DNA of 64,000 nt from assembly GCA_963766005.1 (NCBI GenBank), contig CAVXYG010000008.1:372001-436000 (forward strand). The letters run 5' to 3'. Shown in pieces: positions 18,442 to 27,894 of this stretch. Position 1 is the first letter of the stretch. Every line of letters begins with the position of its first letter. Both the position numbers and the translations under genes were made by a program. Source of the DNA: CAVXYG01 sp963766005. GTDB lineage: Bacteria > Actinomycetota > Actinomycetes > S36-B12 > GCA-2699445. The notes beneath the pieces were generated by a model that was given only the letters and a program-made list of their open reading frames with translations, did not search any database and was not told where the DNA came from.

Positions 18442-18840
18442 ATGACCGTGGTGCTGCTCTTCGACGGCGATTGCGCCTTCTGCTCCACGAGCGCACGGGC
18501 ACTGCAGCGGTGGGTGCGGCCGAGGTGCTTGGTGCTGCCCTACCAGCACGTAGACCTCGAGCGCTGGCACACTTCGCGCGACGAGGCCGCCGCAGAGGTC
18601 CTGCTGCTGCGGCGCTCCGGTGACACGGTCGTCCGGCTGGGCGGTGCTGCGGCGATCGCCGCGGCACTGCGGCTCGGCGTTGCGCCCTGGCCGGTGGCCG
18701 GTGTGTTGCTGGAGTTGCCGGGCGTGCGAACGGGTGCGCGTGCGCTGTACCGGGCCGTGGCTCGCCATCGCCACCGGATGCCGGGCGGCACACCCGCCTG
18801 CGCATTGGACGGCGCCACCTCCGTAGCGGCCGTGGGCTGA
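18442..18840 (+). CDS. DCC-family (DUF393) thiol-disulfide oxidoreductase-like protein
   Basis: 132 residues beginning VVLLFDGDCAFC, the DxDCxxC signature of the DUF393/DCC family, a thioredoxin-like group with one Cys-x2-Cys pair and no well-established substrate. There is no signal peptide, so it is cytoplasmic. It starts 2 bases after the zinc-ribbon gene and 2 bases before the next hydrolase, within a run of five tightly packed plus-strand genes from 18158 to 21142. Confidence 0.82.
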   Translation: MTVVLLFDGDCAFCSTSARALQRWVRPRCLVLPYQHVDLERWHTSRDEAAAEVLLLRRSGDTVVRLGGAAAIAAALRLGVAPWPVAGVLLELPGVRTGARALYRAVARHRHRMPGGTPACALDGATSVAAVG

Positions 18841-18842
18841 CC

Positions 18843-19580
18843 ATGGCCCCGATCCGCGCCAACTCGGTGTTGCCGGCAATCCGCGAGTCCTTCGTCGTCA
18901 CGACCGCCGACGGCGAGACGATCGTGGGGGAGACGGCCGTGCCGGAGCGCGTCGAGCCGATCGCGACGCTGGTCTGCCTGCATCCGCTGTCCACGCACGG
19001 CGGCTCGACCGATTCCCACCTGTTCCGCAAGGCTGCTTGGCGACTGCCGGCGCTGGCCGGGATCGCCGTCGTCCGGTTCAACTTTCGGGGTGTGTCCAGC
19101 ACCGTGGGGACGAGCACCGGCGAGTTCGGGCAGGCCAGCAGCGAGGGGCTCGATCTCGGGGCGGTCCTCGGGCACGTGCGCACGGCCGGGCTGCCGGATC
19201 CGTGGCTGATGGGATGGTCCTTCGGGACCGACGTGGCGATCAAGCACGGTGATCGCAGCCCCGTGGCAGGCGCGATCCTGCTGGCCCCCACCCTGCGATG
19301 GTCCACCGATGCCGACCTCGACCGCTGGGCCCGTTCCGGTCGGCCGATGTCGGTACTGGTCCCCGAGCTCGACGACTTCCTGCGCCCCGATGCCGCGCGG
19401 CGGGGCTTCGCGCGCGTTCCGCAGGCGGAGATCATCGACGTGCCCGAGGGCCGCCATCTCTTCGTGGGCGAACGGTATGTGAAGATCGTGCTCGACCATG
19501 TCGTGGGCCTCCTAGCCCCGGCGTACCGCCCGGTGCCGTCCGAATGGGACGGCCCGATGCAGACCTGGAGTGTGCTGTGA
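18843..19580 (+). CDS. Alpha/beta hydrolase
   Basis: 245 residues. The nucleophile elbow is GWSFG, and NFRGVSSTVG upstream is the oxyanion-side loop seen in the small Tex30/KANL3-like and dienelactone-hydrolase-like groups. EGRHLF near the C-terminus supplies the catalytic His. Probably a cytoplasmic esterase or thioesterase. It overlaps the following SDR start (GTGA), which indicates coupling. Substrate unknown. Confidence 0.72.
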   Translation: MAPIRANSVLPAIRESFVVTTADGETIVGETAVPERVEPIATLVCLHPLSTHGGSTDSHLFRKAAWRLPALAGIAVVRFNFRGVSSTVGTSTGEFGQASSEGLDLGAVLGHVRTAGLPDPWLMGWSFGTDVAIKHGDRSPVAGAILLAPTLRWSTDADLDRWARSGRPMSVLVPELDDFLRPDAARRGFARVPQAEIIDVPEGRHLFVGERYVKIVLDHVVGLLAPAYRPVPSEWDGPMQTWSVL

Positions 19581-20335
19581 ACGACTTGTCCGGACGCAAA
19601 GCACTGGTCACCGGCGCATCGAAGGGCATCGGAGCGGCGATCGCGCTAGCGCTGGCCGAGCACGGAGCCGATGTCGCCCTCCTGGCCCGCAACGGCGCAC
19701 TGCTCGAGCAGGTGGCCCAGGGAGTGCGCAGCCATGGCCGCGACGCCCTTGTCCTGCCCTGCGATGTCACCGATCCGGATGCCGTGAAGGCCGCCGTGGC
19801 GCATCTGCACCAGGAGTTCGGCGCGCCGGACATCCTGGTGAACAACGCCGGCGGCAATTCCTTCTCCATGCCGCTGGCCACGACACGGTTCAGCGGCTTC
19901 GACAAGGTCATGCGGTTGAACCTCGACTCGACCGTGCACGTGACGCAGGCCGTCCTGCCGCACATGCTCCAGGCCGGACGCGGATCCATCATCAACATCT
20001 CCAGCGTCGTGGCGCTGCGCGGAGCCCCGCTGATGTCCCACTACGCCGCCGCCAAGGCCGCGGTGGTCTCCTTGACGCAGTCGCTGGCCCTGGAGTGCGC
20101 CTCGGCCGGTATCCGGGTCAACGCTCTGCTGCCGGGCTGGATCCGCACGGATCTGACCGACTTCCTCCGTGCCAGCGACGAGACCGAGACGTCGGTGTTG
20201 TCACGGGTGCCCATGCAGCGGTGGGGGACGGCCGAGGAGATCGCCAACGTGGCCGTGTTCCTGGCGTCCGACGCCTCCAGCTTCATCACCGGGCAGTCGA
20301 TCGTCGCCGACGGCGGCCTGTCCGCGATGCCCTGA
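19577..20335 (+). CDS. Short-chain dehydrogenase/reductase (FabG/PhaB-like)
   Basis: 252 residues, GTG overlapping the upstream stop. Classical SDR: TGASKGIG nucleotide motif (residues 12-19), NNAG, the catalytic Ser in NISSVV, YAAAK (Tyr-x3-Lys) and the C-terminal IVADGG. It is closest in style to 3-oxoacyl-ACP or acetoacetyl-CoA reductases. Given the neighbouring acetoacetyl-CoA enzymes an acyl-CoA substrate is plausible but not proven. Confidence 0.8.
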   Translation: MNDLSGRKALVTGASKGIGAAIALALAEHGADVALLARNGALLEQVAQGVRSHGRDALVLPCDVTDPDAVKAAVAHLHQEFGAPDILVNNAGGNSFSMPLATTRFSGFDKVMRLNLDSTVHVTQAVLPHMLQAGRGSIINISSVVALRGAPLMSHYAAAKAAVVSLTQSLALECASAGIRVNALLPGWIRTDLTDFLRASDETETSVLSRVPMQRWGTAEEIANVAVFLASDASSFITGQSIVADGGLSAMP

Positions 20336-20356
20336 CCTGCGCGGAACGGACACGTC

Positions 20357-21142
20357 ATGCTGAACGTTGCGGACGAGGGCAGCGGGCTGCCTGTCCTGCT
20401 GCTGCACGCCTACCCGTGCGACCACCGGATGTGGCAGGCCCAGGCGGCAGCGCTCGTGGCGGCCGGGTGCCGGGTGCTGCGCCCGGACCTGCCCGGCTTC
20501 GGGTTGTCGCCGTTGCCGGCCGCAGAGCCGTCGATGCGGGCCATGGCGGAGGCCGTGCTCGAGGCCGCCGATGCGCGCGGCATCGGATCCTTCGTGCTTG
20601 GCGGCCTCAGCATGGGCGGGTATGTCGCCATGGAACTGTTGCGGCAGCAGCCGGGGCGCGTCCGGGGCCTGGCCCTGGTCGATACCAAGGCGACGCCCGA
20701 CGGGCCCGCTGCGCGCGCGCTCCGCGAGCAGACTGCGCAACGGGCGCTCGCTGCGCAATCCCTGGCGCCGTTGGCCGATGGGATGCTCGAGGGGCTGCTC
20801 GGCGAGACCACGCGCCGGACCAACCCCGAGGCCACGACGCAGACCCGGCGCTGGATCGAGTCGGTTGCCGCCGAATCCGCGGGTTGGGCGATGCGGGCGA
20901 TGGCCGAGCGTCCCGATTCCCTGCCGACGCTGGCCCGCTTCGCCGGGCCCGCGGTGGTCATCGCCGGTGATGAGGACACGCTGAGTCCCGCGGGCGAGCA
21001 GGAGCAGATGATGGCAGTGCTGGCCAACGCCCGCCGCATCACGATCCCCGGGTCCGGGCACCTGTCCGCAGTGGAGCAGCCGGATGACGTGGCGGCGGCG
21101 CTGGTGGAGTTCGCGGCCACCGTTGCTGGCGAGTCGCTCTAG
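20357..21142 (+). CDS. Alpha/beta hydrolase
   Basis: 261 residues. HAYPCDHRMW oxyanion loop, nucleophile GLSMGGY, catalytic Asp in AGDEDTLSP and His in GSGHLS complete the triad. It is typical of small cytoplasmic esterases or the 3-oxoadipate enol-lactonase-like group. It starts 21 bases after the SDR and ends the co-directional cluster. Substrate not identifiable. Confidence 0.78.
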   Translation: MLNVADEGSGLPVLLLHAYPCDHRMWQAQAAALVAAGCRVLRPDLPGFGLSPLPAAEPSMRAMAEAVLEAADARGIGSFVLGGLSMGGYVAMELLRQQPGRVRGLALVDTKATPDGPAARALREQTAQRALAAQSLAPLADGMLEGLLGETTRRTNPEATTQTRRWIESVAAESAGWAMRAMAERPDSLPTLARFAGPAVVIAGDEDTLSPAGEQEQMMAVLANARRITIPGSGHLSAVEQPDDVAAALVEFAATVAGESL

Positions 21143-21237
21143 CGTAGGAGGGGCCGTCGGACTCCACCGGGCAGCTCGTCGGCCGTCGCTGGCCAGGCGC
21201 CCCATCGGCGCTGCGCCTCAGGGCAGCGCGGGCAGGC

Positions 21238-23262
21238 TCATGCGTCCAGCGATTCCTCGGACGCCATCCCGCCCTCCATGATCGGCTCATCATCGACAAA
21301 GGCGTCTTCCGCCTCCGAGGCGATGATCTCAGCCTCCAGTTCGGCGAACCCGTCCGCTATGAGCGAGGCGTACATGGCGATGCCGCTGCCGCTGGGGTGG
21401 ATGCCGTCGGCGACAACGAGGTCTGGGTCGTCGAGCACGGCGGCGTGCCAGTCCACCAGCACGGCGTTGGGATACTCCTGGACAACGGTCGCCAGGACGT
21501 CGTTGTTGGGATCCTGCCAGCGCCGGGGGACGGAGATGTTGACGACGGCAATCCGGCTCACGCCTTCCTCGGCGAAGGTGTCCAGCACTGCTCGCACGCT
21601 GTTCGGCCCGACGAAGCCGTTGGACCCCATGTGCAGGATGATGTCCTCGCGCAGCGACCCGGCTGCCGCGAGCTCCCGCACACGCGCCACCTGATCATCC
21701 TGTTGCCGGCCCACGTCGGCGTCGATCGTCAACTCCGGGAACTCCCGCTGCAGCGCCCGGCCCGCGCCGATCATCACCGATTCCCCGATGCCGAGCTGCC
21801 CCGGTGCTACGCGAGGCGCGGCCGGCGCCGGCGACTCGCCCTCCGGCGCTGGGGAAGAAGAGTCCGCGGTTCCTGCGTTCGGCGGCGTGGCCTCCGGCTC
21901 TGCCGCGGTCAGGCTGGTGACACCGCCGAGGTAGTCGGCCCCCGACGGCAGGGCGTACAGCCGCAGCCCCATGCCGGCGAGCACGATGGCGATGATCGCG
22001 ACCAGGGCCGCGGGGCGCCGAGCGAGTCCGGCGGTCGAGCGGGGTCCGGCTGCCAGGACTGCCAGCATCCGGTTCCACGCCCCGCGGAACCCGTACCGGC
22101 GCACCGGTGTCTCCAGGAAGCGGTAGGACAGCTCGGCGATCCCGAGCGTCAGCCCGATCCGCAGGGCAAGATTCGCCGTGCCGGTCAACGGGACGTCGAG
22201 TCCTGGCCGGGTGACCAGGAACACCGGCCAGTGCCACAAGTAGATGCCGTAGGAGCGAGTGCCCAGATACCGCATCGGTGCGCAACCCACGATGCTTCCG
22301 AATCGGGACGCCGGATGGGTCACCGCGACGATGAGCAGCGCCACCAGGCAGGAGATCAGCAGGAATCCGCCCCGGTACAGCAGCGAGGACTCCTCGCTCA
22401 CCTGCCAGAACACCAGCAGCAGCGCCAAGAGCGCCGCCACGCCGATGCCGTCGATCACCGCCCGGGCACCGGGCAGGACCGCGGACCGGGCGCTGCGCGG
22501 GATCCAGACCGTTGCCAGGCCAGCGCCGACCAGCAGCCCCATCACGTGCGTGTCGGTGCCGAAGTACACGCGCGAGGGATCGCTGTCCGCGGGCGAACCG
22601 CTGGCCACGGAGAGCACCAGCATGAGCGCGGTGGAGAGCAGCGCCCCGATGCCGGCGACCCGTCCCACGAACCTGCCGCGCCCTGCGCGCCAGGCGAGGA
22701 GGAAGACCCACGGCCACAGGATGTAGAACTGCTCCTCGACCGCAAGCGACCACAGGTGCTCCAGCATCGGGGGACGCCCCGTGGCCTCGAAGTAGGACTG
22801 GTCGGTGACGATGTAGACCCAGTTCGTGACGTAGGTCAACGCTGCGGGCAGGTCGCGCTGCTGGTTTCCCGCGGCGTCGGGCGCCAGCGTGACGACCAGC
22901 AGCGTGGAGCCGATGAGCACAGCCGTCAGCGCGGGGAGCAGTCGACGTGCCCGGCGCAGGTAGAACTGTCGCAAGTCCGGTGCGCCCCGTCGGGCGGCCG
23001 ACTCCAGCAGCAGGGTCGTGATGAGGAAGCCGGACAGGACGAAGAACACGTCCACGCCGAGGAAACCGCCCGGCGCCCACGGGAGATCGGCGTGGAAGGC
23101 CAGGACGGCGAGGACGGCGACCGCGCGCAGCCCGTCCAGCGCCGGCAGGTATCCCATGCCGCGGATGCGCAGCAGGCTCCGGTGCTCCGGGCGAGGGGGA
23201 GGCGTCGGCGCGCCCGACCGAGTGTCCTCGGGATCGACCCGAGGCTCCATCGTCGTCGTCAT
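21238..23262 (-). CDS. Membrane acyltransferase (AT3/OafA type) with C-terminal SGNH domain
   Basis: 674 residues. The N-terminal acyltransferase-3 domain has YLPALDGLRAVAVL, the conserved His in LAFHADLPW and GGFLGVDVFFVLSGFLIT, followed by about ten membrane helices to residue 440. A Pro/Ser/Glu-rich linker leads to an extracytoplasmic SGNH domain with GIGESVMIGAG, GSNG and DGIHPSG (catalytic Asp/His). The usual GDS is GES here, with the Ser kept. Such proteins O-acetylate cell-wall or surface glycans. The acidic tail is unusual. ATG at 23262 or 23250 could be the start. Confidence 0.85.
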   Translation of the reverse strand: MTTTMEPRVDPEDTRSGAPTPPPRPEHRSLLRIRGMGYLPALDGLRAVAVLAVLAFHADLPWAPGGFLGVDVFFVLSGFLITTLLLESAARRGAPDLRQFYLRRARRLLPALTAVLIGSTLLVVTLAPDAAGNQQRDLPAALTYVTNWVYIVTDQSYFEATGRPPMLEHLWSLAVEEQFYILWPWVFLLAWRAGRGRFVGRVAGIGALLSTALMLVLSVASGSPADSDPSRVYFGTDTHVMGLLVGAGLATVWIPRSARSAVLPGARAVIDGIGVAALLALLLVFWQVSEESSLLYRGGFLLISCLVALLIVAVTHPASRFGSIVGCAPMRYLGTRSYGIYLWHWPVFLVTRPGLDVPLTGTANLALRIGLTLGIAELSYRFLETPVRRYGFRGAWNRMLAVLAAGPRSTAGLARRPAALVAIIAIVLAGMGLRLYALPSGADYLGGVTSLTAAEPEATPPNAGTADSSSPAPEGESPAPAAPRVAPGQLGIGESVMIGAGRALQREFPELTIDADVGRQQDDQVARVRELAAAGSLREDIILHMGSNGFVGPNSVRAVLDTFAEEGVSRIAVVNISVPRRWQDPNNDVLATVVQEYPNAVLVDWHAAVLDDPDLVVADGIHPSGSGIAMYASLIADGFAELEAEIIASEAEDAFVDDEPIMEGGMASEESLDA

Positions 23263-23368
23263 ACCTCACCCCAACTCGCACAGAGGAGCCATCCCGGGGC
23301 AAACGATGCTGGGGCACCGTCACGGGGAAGTGCCGCGGTCACTCGGTCCAGATCATATGCGCAGACAG

Positions 23369-23405
23369 CGCCGCGCCCCGAGACCTCGGGCCTCGGGGCG
23401 CGGCG
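23369..23405 (-). terminator. Strong hairpin terminator after ccr
   Basis: Perfect 14-base arms (23369-23382 and 23392-23405) with a 9-base loop lie 24 bases past the ccr stop and before the acyltransferase. No T-run, as is common in actinomycetes. Confidence 0.75.
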
Positions 23406-23428
23406 TGTTGCTGCCAGTGAGCAGGGCG

Positions 23429-24766
23429 CTACAGGTTGCGGAAGCGGTTGATGGCGTCGAGGTGCTGCGCGCGCTTCGCCGCATCGGTCACGCCCAGCCC
23501 CTCCTCCGGAGCCAGGCAGAGCACGCCCACCTTGCCCTGGTGCAGGTTGCGGTGCACCTCGTAGGCGGCGGCGCCGGTGTCCTCCAGGCGGAACGTCTTC
23601 GACAGCGTCGGGTGGATCAGGCCCTTGTCGATGAGTCGGTTGGCCTCGTAGGACTCGCGGTAATTGGCGAAGTGCGAGCCCACGATCCGCTTCAGGTTCA
23701 TCCACAGGTAGCGGTTGTCGTACTCGTGCATGTAGCCGGTGGTGGAGGCGCACGTGGTGATGGTGCCGCCCTTGCGAGTCACGAACACCGACGCCCCGAA
23801 GGTCTCCCGCCCCGGATGCTCGAAGACGATGTCGATGTCCTCTCCTCCGGTGAGCTCACGGATGCGCTTGCCGAACCGCAGCCACTCCTTCGGGTCCTGC
23901 GTGTGCTCGTCCTTCCAGAACTGGTAGCCCTCCTCCGAGCGGTTGATGACCAGCTCGGCACCCATCGAGCGCACGATCCTCGCCTTCTCCTCGTTGGAGA
24001 CCACGCACACCGGGATCGCGCCGCCGTTCAGCGCGTACTGCGTTGCGTAGGAGCCCAGGCCGCCGGAGGCGCCCCAGATGAGGACGACGTCGCCCTGCTT
24101 CATCCCGGCCCCGTTGCGCGAGACCAGCTGGCGGTAGGCAGTGGAATTGACCAGACCCGGCGATGCGGCCTCCTCCCACGTCAGGTGCGCCGGCTTCGGC
24201 ATGAGCTGGTTGGACTTCACCAGTGCGATCTGGGCCAGGCCGCCGAAGTTCGTTTCGAAGCCCCAGATGCGCTGCTCCGGATCGAGCATCGTGTCGTTGT
24301 GGCCGGCGGGCGATTCCAGCTCCACGCTCAGGCAGTGCGCGACGACGTCGTCGCCCGGTTTCCAGGCGTTGACGCCCGGGCCGGTGCGCAGCACGACGCC
24401 GGAAAGATCGGAGCCGATGACGTGGTAGGGGAGGTCGTGACGCTTGGCCAGGGCGTGGGTCTTGCCGTAGCGCTTCAGGAAGCCGAACGTCGAGACGGGC
24501 TCGAAGATGGACGTCCACACGGTGTTGTAGTTGATCGCCGAGGCCATCACGGCGACGTAGGCCTCGCCGGGGCCGAGCTCCGGAAGCGGTACGTCATCGA
24601 TGTGGATGGACTTGCGCGGGTCCTTGTCCCGAGTGGCCATACCCTCGAACATCGACGCGTCCGACTCGCGCACGACTGCCGCCTGGTAGCTGTCGGGCAG
24701 AGCCATGCCGGCGAAGTCCTCGCTGCTGGTATCGCCAGCGAGGATGGCCTCCAGGATTTCCTTCAC
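23429..24766 (-). CDS. ccr: Crotonyl-CoA carboxylase/reductase
   Basis: 445 residues, GTG start with GGAGG 4 bases upstream. It is a medium-chain dehydrogenase/reductase with the long N-terminus (KEILEAILAGD, INYNTVWTSIFEPV, GSDLSGVVLRTG) typical of Ccr, the nucleotide fold GASGGLGSYATQYAL, and FEHPGRETFGASVFV and GSHFANYRE of the carboxylase/reductase group. It reductively carboxylates crotonyl-CoA to ethylmalonyl-CoA using NADPH and CO2. It serves the ethylmalonyl-CoA pathway or extender-unit supply. The methylmalonyl-CoA epimerase gene just upstream on the same strand fits that route. Confidence 0.93.
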   Translation of the reverse strand: MKEILEAILAGDTSSEDFAGMALPDSYQAAVVRESDASMFEGMATRDKDPRKSIHIDDVPLPELGPGEAYVAVMASAINYNTVWTSIFEPVSTFGFLKRYGKTHALAKRHDLPYHVIGSDLSGVVLRTGPGVNAWKPGDDVVAHCLSVELESPAGHNDTMLDPEQRIWGFETNFGGLAQIALVKSNQLMPKPAHLTWEEAASPGLVNSTAYRQLVSRNGAGMKQGDVVLIWGASGGLGSYATQYALNGGAIPVCVVSNEEKARIVRSMGAELVINRSEEGYQFWKDEHTQDPKEWLRFGKRIRELTGGEDIDIVFEHPGRETFGASVFVTRKGGTITTCASTTGYMHEYDNRYLWMNLKRIVGSHFANYRESYEANRLIDKGLIHPTLSKTFRLEDTGAAAYEVHRNLHQGKVGVLCLAPEEGLGVTDAAKRAQHLDAINRFRNL

Positions 24767-24806
24767 GGTGCCTCCGATAGTCCGCGCACGGGCGCTGGTG
24801 GTGGGA

Positions 24807-24820
24807 TGACCTCACGGTAA
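24807..24820. promoter_or_regulatory. Imperfect copy of the acyl-CoA operator upstream of ccr
   Basis: TGACCTCACGGTAA fits nnACYnnnnRGTAA with one half-site changed, 41-54 bases before the ccr start. The rest of the 330-base gap between ccr and the epimerase (24767-25096) shows no gene I can support. Confidence 0.35.
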
Positions 24821-25096
24821 CCCGCCGATAGGCGCAGCCGACTTCCGGGGTCGTGCTCCCGGCAGACACCGACGAACGCGCTTCGCCCACGGGGTCCGCC
24901 GCTGCTGGTGCGGGCGATCGCGGAGGCCTCGGGCCTGCGGTCGGGACTCGCGCCTCCGCTGCTGCGCCGGGCCGCGCAGTGGCCACCGGCGGCCCGACTT
25001 CCGGCATCCTCAGCGATGCCCCCGCAACTTCGCCCTGCAGGGCCGTCGGACCAGCACGGGGCCAGCGGTCACCCGCGGGGAATGTCGCCGCCAGGG

Positions 25097-25531
25097 TCAG
25101 TGGCCCAGGTCCTCGCCCTTCTCGACCAGCTCGATGAGCACACCGCCGCTGTCCTTCGGATGCACGAAGTTGACGCGCGATCCGGCGGTCCCGGTCTTGG
25201 GGGCGTCGTACAGCAGCCGCATGCCGGCGGAGCGGATCTGCTCGGCGGCGGCTTCCACATCGTCCACGCCGAAAGCCACCTGCTGAATGCCCGGTCCGCT
25301 CTTGGCCAGGAACTTGCCGATGGTGGTGTCCGGGCTCAGCGGGGCCAGCAGCTGGATGAACGAGCCAGAGTCGCCGACCTGGAGCATCGCCTCGCGCACT
25401 CCCTGCTCCTCGTTGACCTCCTCGTGGACGCTGATCGCTCCAAAGGCCGACCGGTAGCGCTCGATCGCCTCATCGAGGTCCGGCACAGCGATGCCGACAT
25501 GGTCGATCCGCGTGAACACCGGCTGGGTCAT
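25097..25531 (-). CDS. Methylmalonyl-CoA epimerase
   Basis: 144 residues, ATG with GAGGAGG immediately upstream. A glyoxalase-fold (VOC) protein with RIDHVGIAVPDLDEAIE (metal His at residue 11), PGIQQVAFGVDDVE and VNFVHPKDSGGVLIELVE supplying the other metal ligands. It interconverts the R and S forms of methylmalonyl-CoA (and ethylmalonyl-CoA), the step after Ccr and before the mutase. It is divergent from the thiolase, as in the M. tuberculosis Rv1322A-Rv1323 arrangement. Confidence 0.93.
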   Translation of the reverse strand: MTQPVFTRIDHVGIAVPDLDEAIERYRSAFGAISVHEEVNEEQGVREAMLQVGDSGSFIQLLAPLSPDTTIGKFLAKSGPGIQQVAFGVDDVEAAAEQIRSAGMRLLYDAPKTGTAGSRVNFVHPKDSGGVLIELVEKGEDLGH

Positions 25532-25629
25532 GGGTCCTCCTCGTTCGCGGGCGCCCGCCCGCTGGCGTCGGCGCCGAGCCGTCCTAGGTATCGTGGCATT
25601 CAGGATCGTCTACCTGGGAGGGCACCCTC

Positions 25630-26817
25630 ATGACCACCTCTGTGATCGTCGCCGGCGCGCGAACGCCTATGGGCCGGCTGCTCGGCTCGCTGAAGGGGCT
25701 CTCCGCGGCCGACCTCGGCGGGATCGCCATCAGGGGTGCGCTGGAGAAATCCGGGGTGTCGCCCGAGCAGGTGGACTACGTGATCATGGGCCATGCGATC
25801 CAGGCCGGCACCGGCCAGATCTCCGCGCGCCAGGCCGCGGTCAAGGGAGGCATTCCCATGGATGTCCCGGCGTTGACGGTGAACAAGGTCTGCCTATCCG
25901 GCATCGACGCGATCGCGCTGGCCGACCAGCTCATTCGTGCCGGCGAGTTCGACATCGTGGTGGCCGGTGGCATGGAGTCGATGACCCAGGCCCCGCACCT
26001 GCTGCCCAAGTCCCGCGAGGGCTTCAAGTACGGCGACACCACGCTGGTGGATTCCATGGCCTTCGACGGCCTCACGTGCGCGTTCGACCAGATGGCGATG
26101 GGTGCCGCCACGGAGCGGCACAACGCCCGCTACGACCTGACTCGTGAGGAGCAGGATGCCTTCGCCGCCCGCTCGCACCAGTTGGCCGCGCAGGCGCAGA
26201 AGAACGGCCTGTTCGACGACGAGATCGTGGCCGTGGAGATCCCGCAGCGCAAGGGCGACCCGATCGTGTTCAGCGTGGATGAGGGCGTCCGCGGCGACAC
26301 CACGACCGCGTCGCTGGGCAGGCTGCGCCCGGCCTTCGCCAAGGACGGCACCATCACCGCGGGTTCGGCGTCACAGATCTCCGACGGCGCCGCGGCGGTC
26401 GTGGTGATGAGCAGGGCCAAGGCCGAGGAACTGGGCCTGACCTGGTTGGCCGAGATCGGTGCGCACGGTGTCGTGGCCGGTCCCGACGCCAGCCTGCAGG
26501 AGCAGCCCGCCAACGCCATCCTCAAGGCCGCGGCGAAGCAGGGCATCGAGGTGGGCGATATCGACCTGTTCGAGCTGAACGAGGCGTTCGCCGCGGTCGG
26601 CCTGGTCTCGGCCCGCAAGCTCGGCATCAGCGAGGACGTCGTCAACGTCAACGGCGGCGCGATCGCGATGGGGCATCCGCTGGGCATGTCCGGCGCCCGC
26701 CTCGTGCTGACGTTGGCGCTGGAGTTGCAGCGCCGCGGCGGCGGCATCGGTGCGGCCGCGCTGTGCGGCGGCGGCGGCCAGGGCGATGCGCTCATCGTGA
26801 CGGTGCCGAAAGCCTAG
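25630..26817 (+). CDS. Acetyl-CoA C-acetyltransferase (thiolase)
   Basis: 395 residues. The catalytic cysteine is C88 in VNKVCLSG, the His is in [15 protein letters not shown], and the second Cys is in [11 protein letters not shown], so the full thiolase active site is present. It condenses or cleaves acetoacetyl-CoA. Length and motifs fit biosynthetic/degradative acetyl-CoA acetyltransferases (FadA4/PhaA type). ATG is preceded by gggaggg. Together with the acetoacetyl-CoA synthetase and Ccr it forms a C2-to-C4 module. Confidence 0.92.
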   Translation: MTTSVIVAGARTPMGRLLGSLKGLSAADLGGIAIRGALEKSGVSPEQVDYVIMGHAIQAGTGQISARQAAVKGGIPMDVPALTVNKVCLSGIDAIALADQLIRAGEFDIVVAGGMESMTQAPHLLPKSREGFKYGDTTLVDSMAFDGLTCAFDQMAMGAATERHNARYDLTREEQDAFAARSHQLAAQAQKNGLFDDEIVAVEIPQRKGDPIVFSVDEGVRGDTTTASLGRLRPAFAKDGTITAGSASQISDGAAAVVVMSRAKAEELGLTWLAEIGAHGVVAGPDASLQEQPANAILKAAAKQGIEVGDIDLFELNEAFAAVGLVSARKLGISEDVVNVNGGAIAMGHPLGMSGARLVLTLALELQRRGGGIGAAALCGGGGQGDALIVTVPKA

Positions 26818-26856
26818 GGTTGGGTCCGTCGCCCACCGACGGCACAAGAGGGAATC

Positions 26857-27789
26857 GTGAGTCAACCAATGTCGCAACCGATGTCGATGCAGGGCGCCGT
26901 TGATCTGGGGGCCCTCAGTGCCGCCCGGGAGGCGAAGGCGAAGGCAGCCCAGGCTGCGGCCTCGGCGCCCAGCGGGGTCATCAAGGACGTCACCGCGGAT
27001 ACCTTCCAAGCCGATGTGCTGGAGCAGTCCCAGACCGTCCCGGTCGTCATCGACCTCTGGGCCGACTGGTGCGGGCCCTGCAAGCAGTTGACGCCGGTCC
27101 TGGAGCGGCTGGCCGCCGAGTACGCCGGCCGGTGGGTGCTGGCCAAGGTCGACGTCGATGCCGAGCAGCAGATCGCGGCTGCCTTCCAGGTGCAGTCCAT
27201 CCCGTCGGTGTTCGCGGTGATCGGCGGCCAGCCGCTGCCGCTGTTCCAGGGCGCCCAGCCGGAGCCGCAAGTGCGCCAGATCATTGAGGCGCTGCTGGCC
27301 GAGGCGGCCAAGCACGGCGTCTCCGGCACTCTCGCAGCGCCTGCGGCGCAGGCGCCGGAACCGGCCGAGGACGCGACGCACCCGGGCATCGACGCGGCCT
27401 ACGCAGCGATCGAGGCAGGAGACTGGAGTGCGGCCCGCGCTGCGTACCAGTCGATCCTGGACAGCGATCCGCGCGATCCCGACGCGACCGCAGGACTGCG
27501 CCTGGTCGCGCTGTACGCGCGGACCGACGGCGTCGACGCGATGGCGGCGATGGCGGCAGCCGCGGAGCAGCCGGACGCGCTGGATGCGCAGTTCGCCGCG
27601 GCCGACGTGGAGGCGATGAACGGCGACTGGCAGGGCGCCTTCGACCGGCTCATCGGCCTGGTGCGGCGCACGTCCGCCGACGACCGGGCCGCGGTGCGTT
27701 CGCGCGTTGTGGAGTTGTTCGACATCGCCGGCCCGGACGAGCCCACGGTCCCGAAGGCGCGGATCGCCCTCGCCAATGCGCTGTTCTGA
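26857..27789 (+). CDS. Thioredoxin-domain protein with TPR-like C-terminus (YbbN/CnoX-like)
   Basis: 310 residues, GTG start with aagaggga 4 bases upstream. Residues 50-155 form a thioredoxin fold with WADWCGPCKQL and the cis-Pro in QSIPSVF. The C-terminal half is alanine-rich helical repeats (AYAAIEAGDWSAARAAYQ, LDSDPRDPDA) as in YbbN/CnoX co-chaperones, which combine redox and holdase functions. Residues 1-45 are a low-complexity extension with three MSQP/MSM repeats. Orthologous in position to M. tuberculosis Rv1324, between the thiolase and glgB. Confidence 0.88.
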   Translation: MSQPMSQPMSMQGAVDLGALSAAREAKAKAAQAAASAPSGVIKDVTADTFQADVLEQSQTVPVVIDLWADWCGPCKQLTPVLERLAAEYAGRWVLAKVDVDAEQQIAAAFQVQSIPSVFAVIGGQPLPLFQGAQPEPQVRQIIEALLAEAAKHGVSGTLAAPAAQAPEPAEDATHPGIDAAYAAIEAGDWSAARAAYQSILDSDPRDPDATAGLRLVALYARTDGVDAMAAMAAAAEQPDALDAQFAAADVEAMNGDWQGAFDRLIGLVRRTSADDRAAVRSRVVELFDIAGPDEPTVPKARIALANALF

Positions 27790-27894
27790 ACCCGCTGCGT
27801 GGATCCACCGGGCCCGGTCGGGCGCAGTGCTGCGTCGCGGCGACCGTGCGGGCGCCTGGCCGATAGGGTGGAGGCTCCGACCACGGAGGTTGCT

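Noticed and set aside
24853..25096. Plus-strand small protein in the gap between ccr and the epimerase
   Set aside because: Composition is Ala/Gly/Pro low-complexity in all frames, with no ribosome-binding site or recognisable motif.
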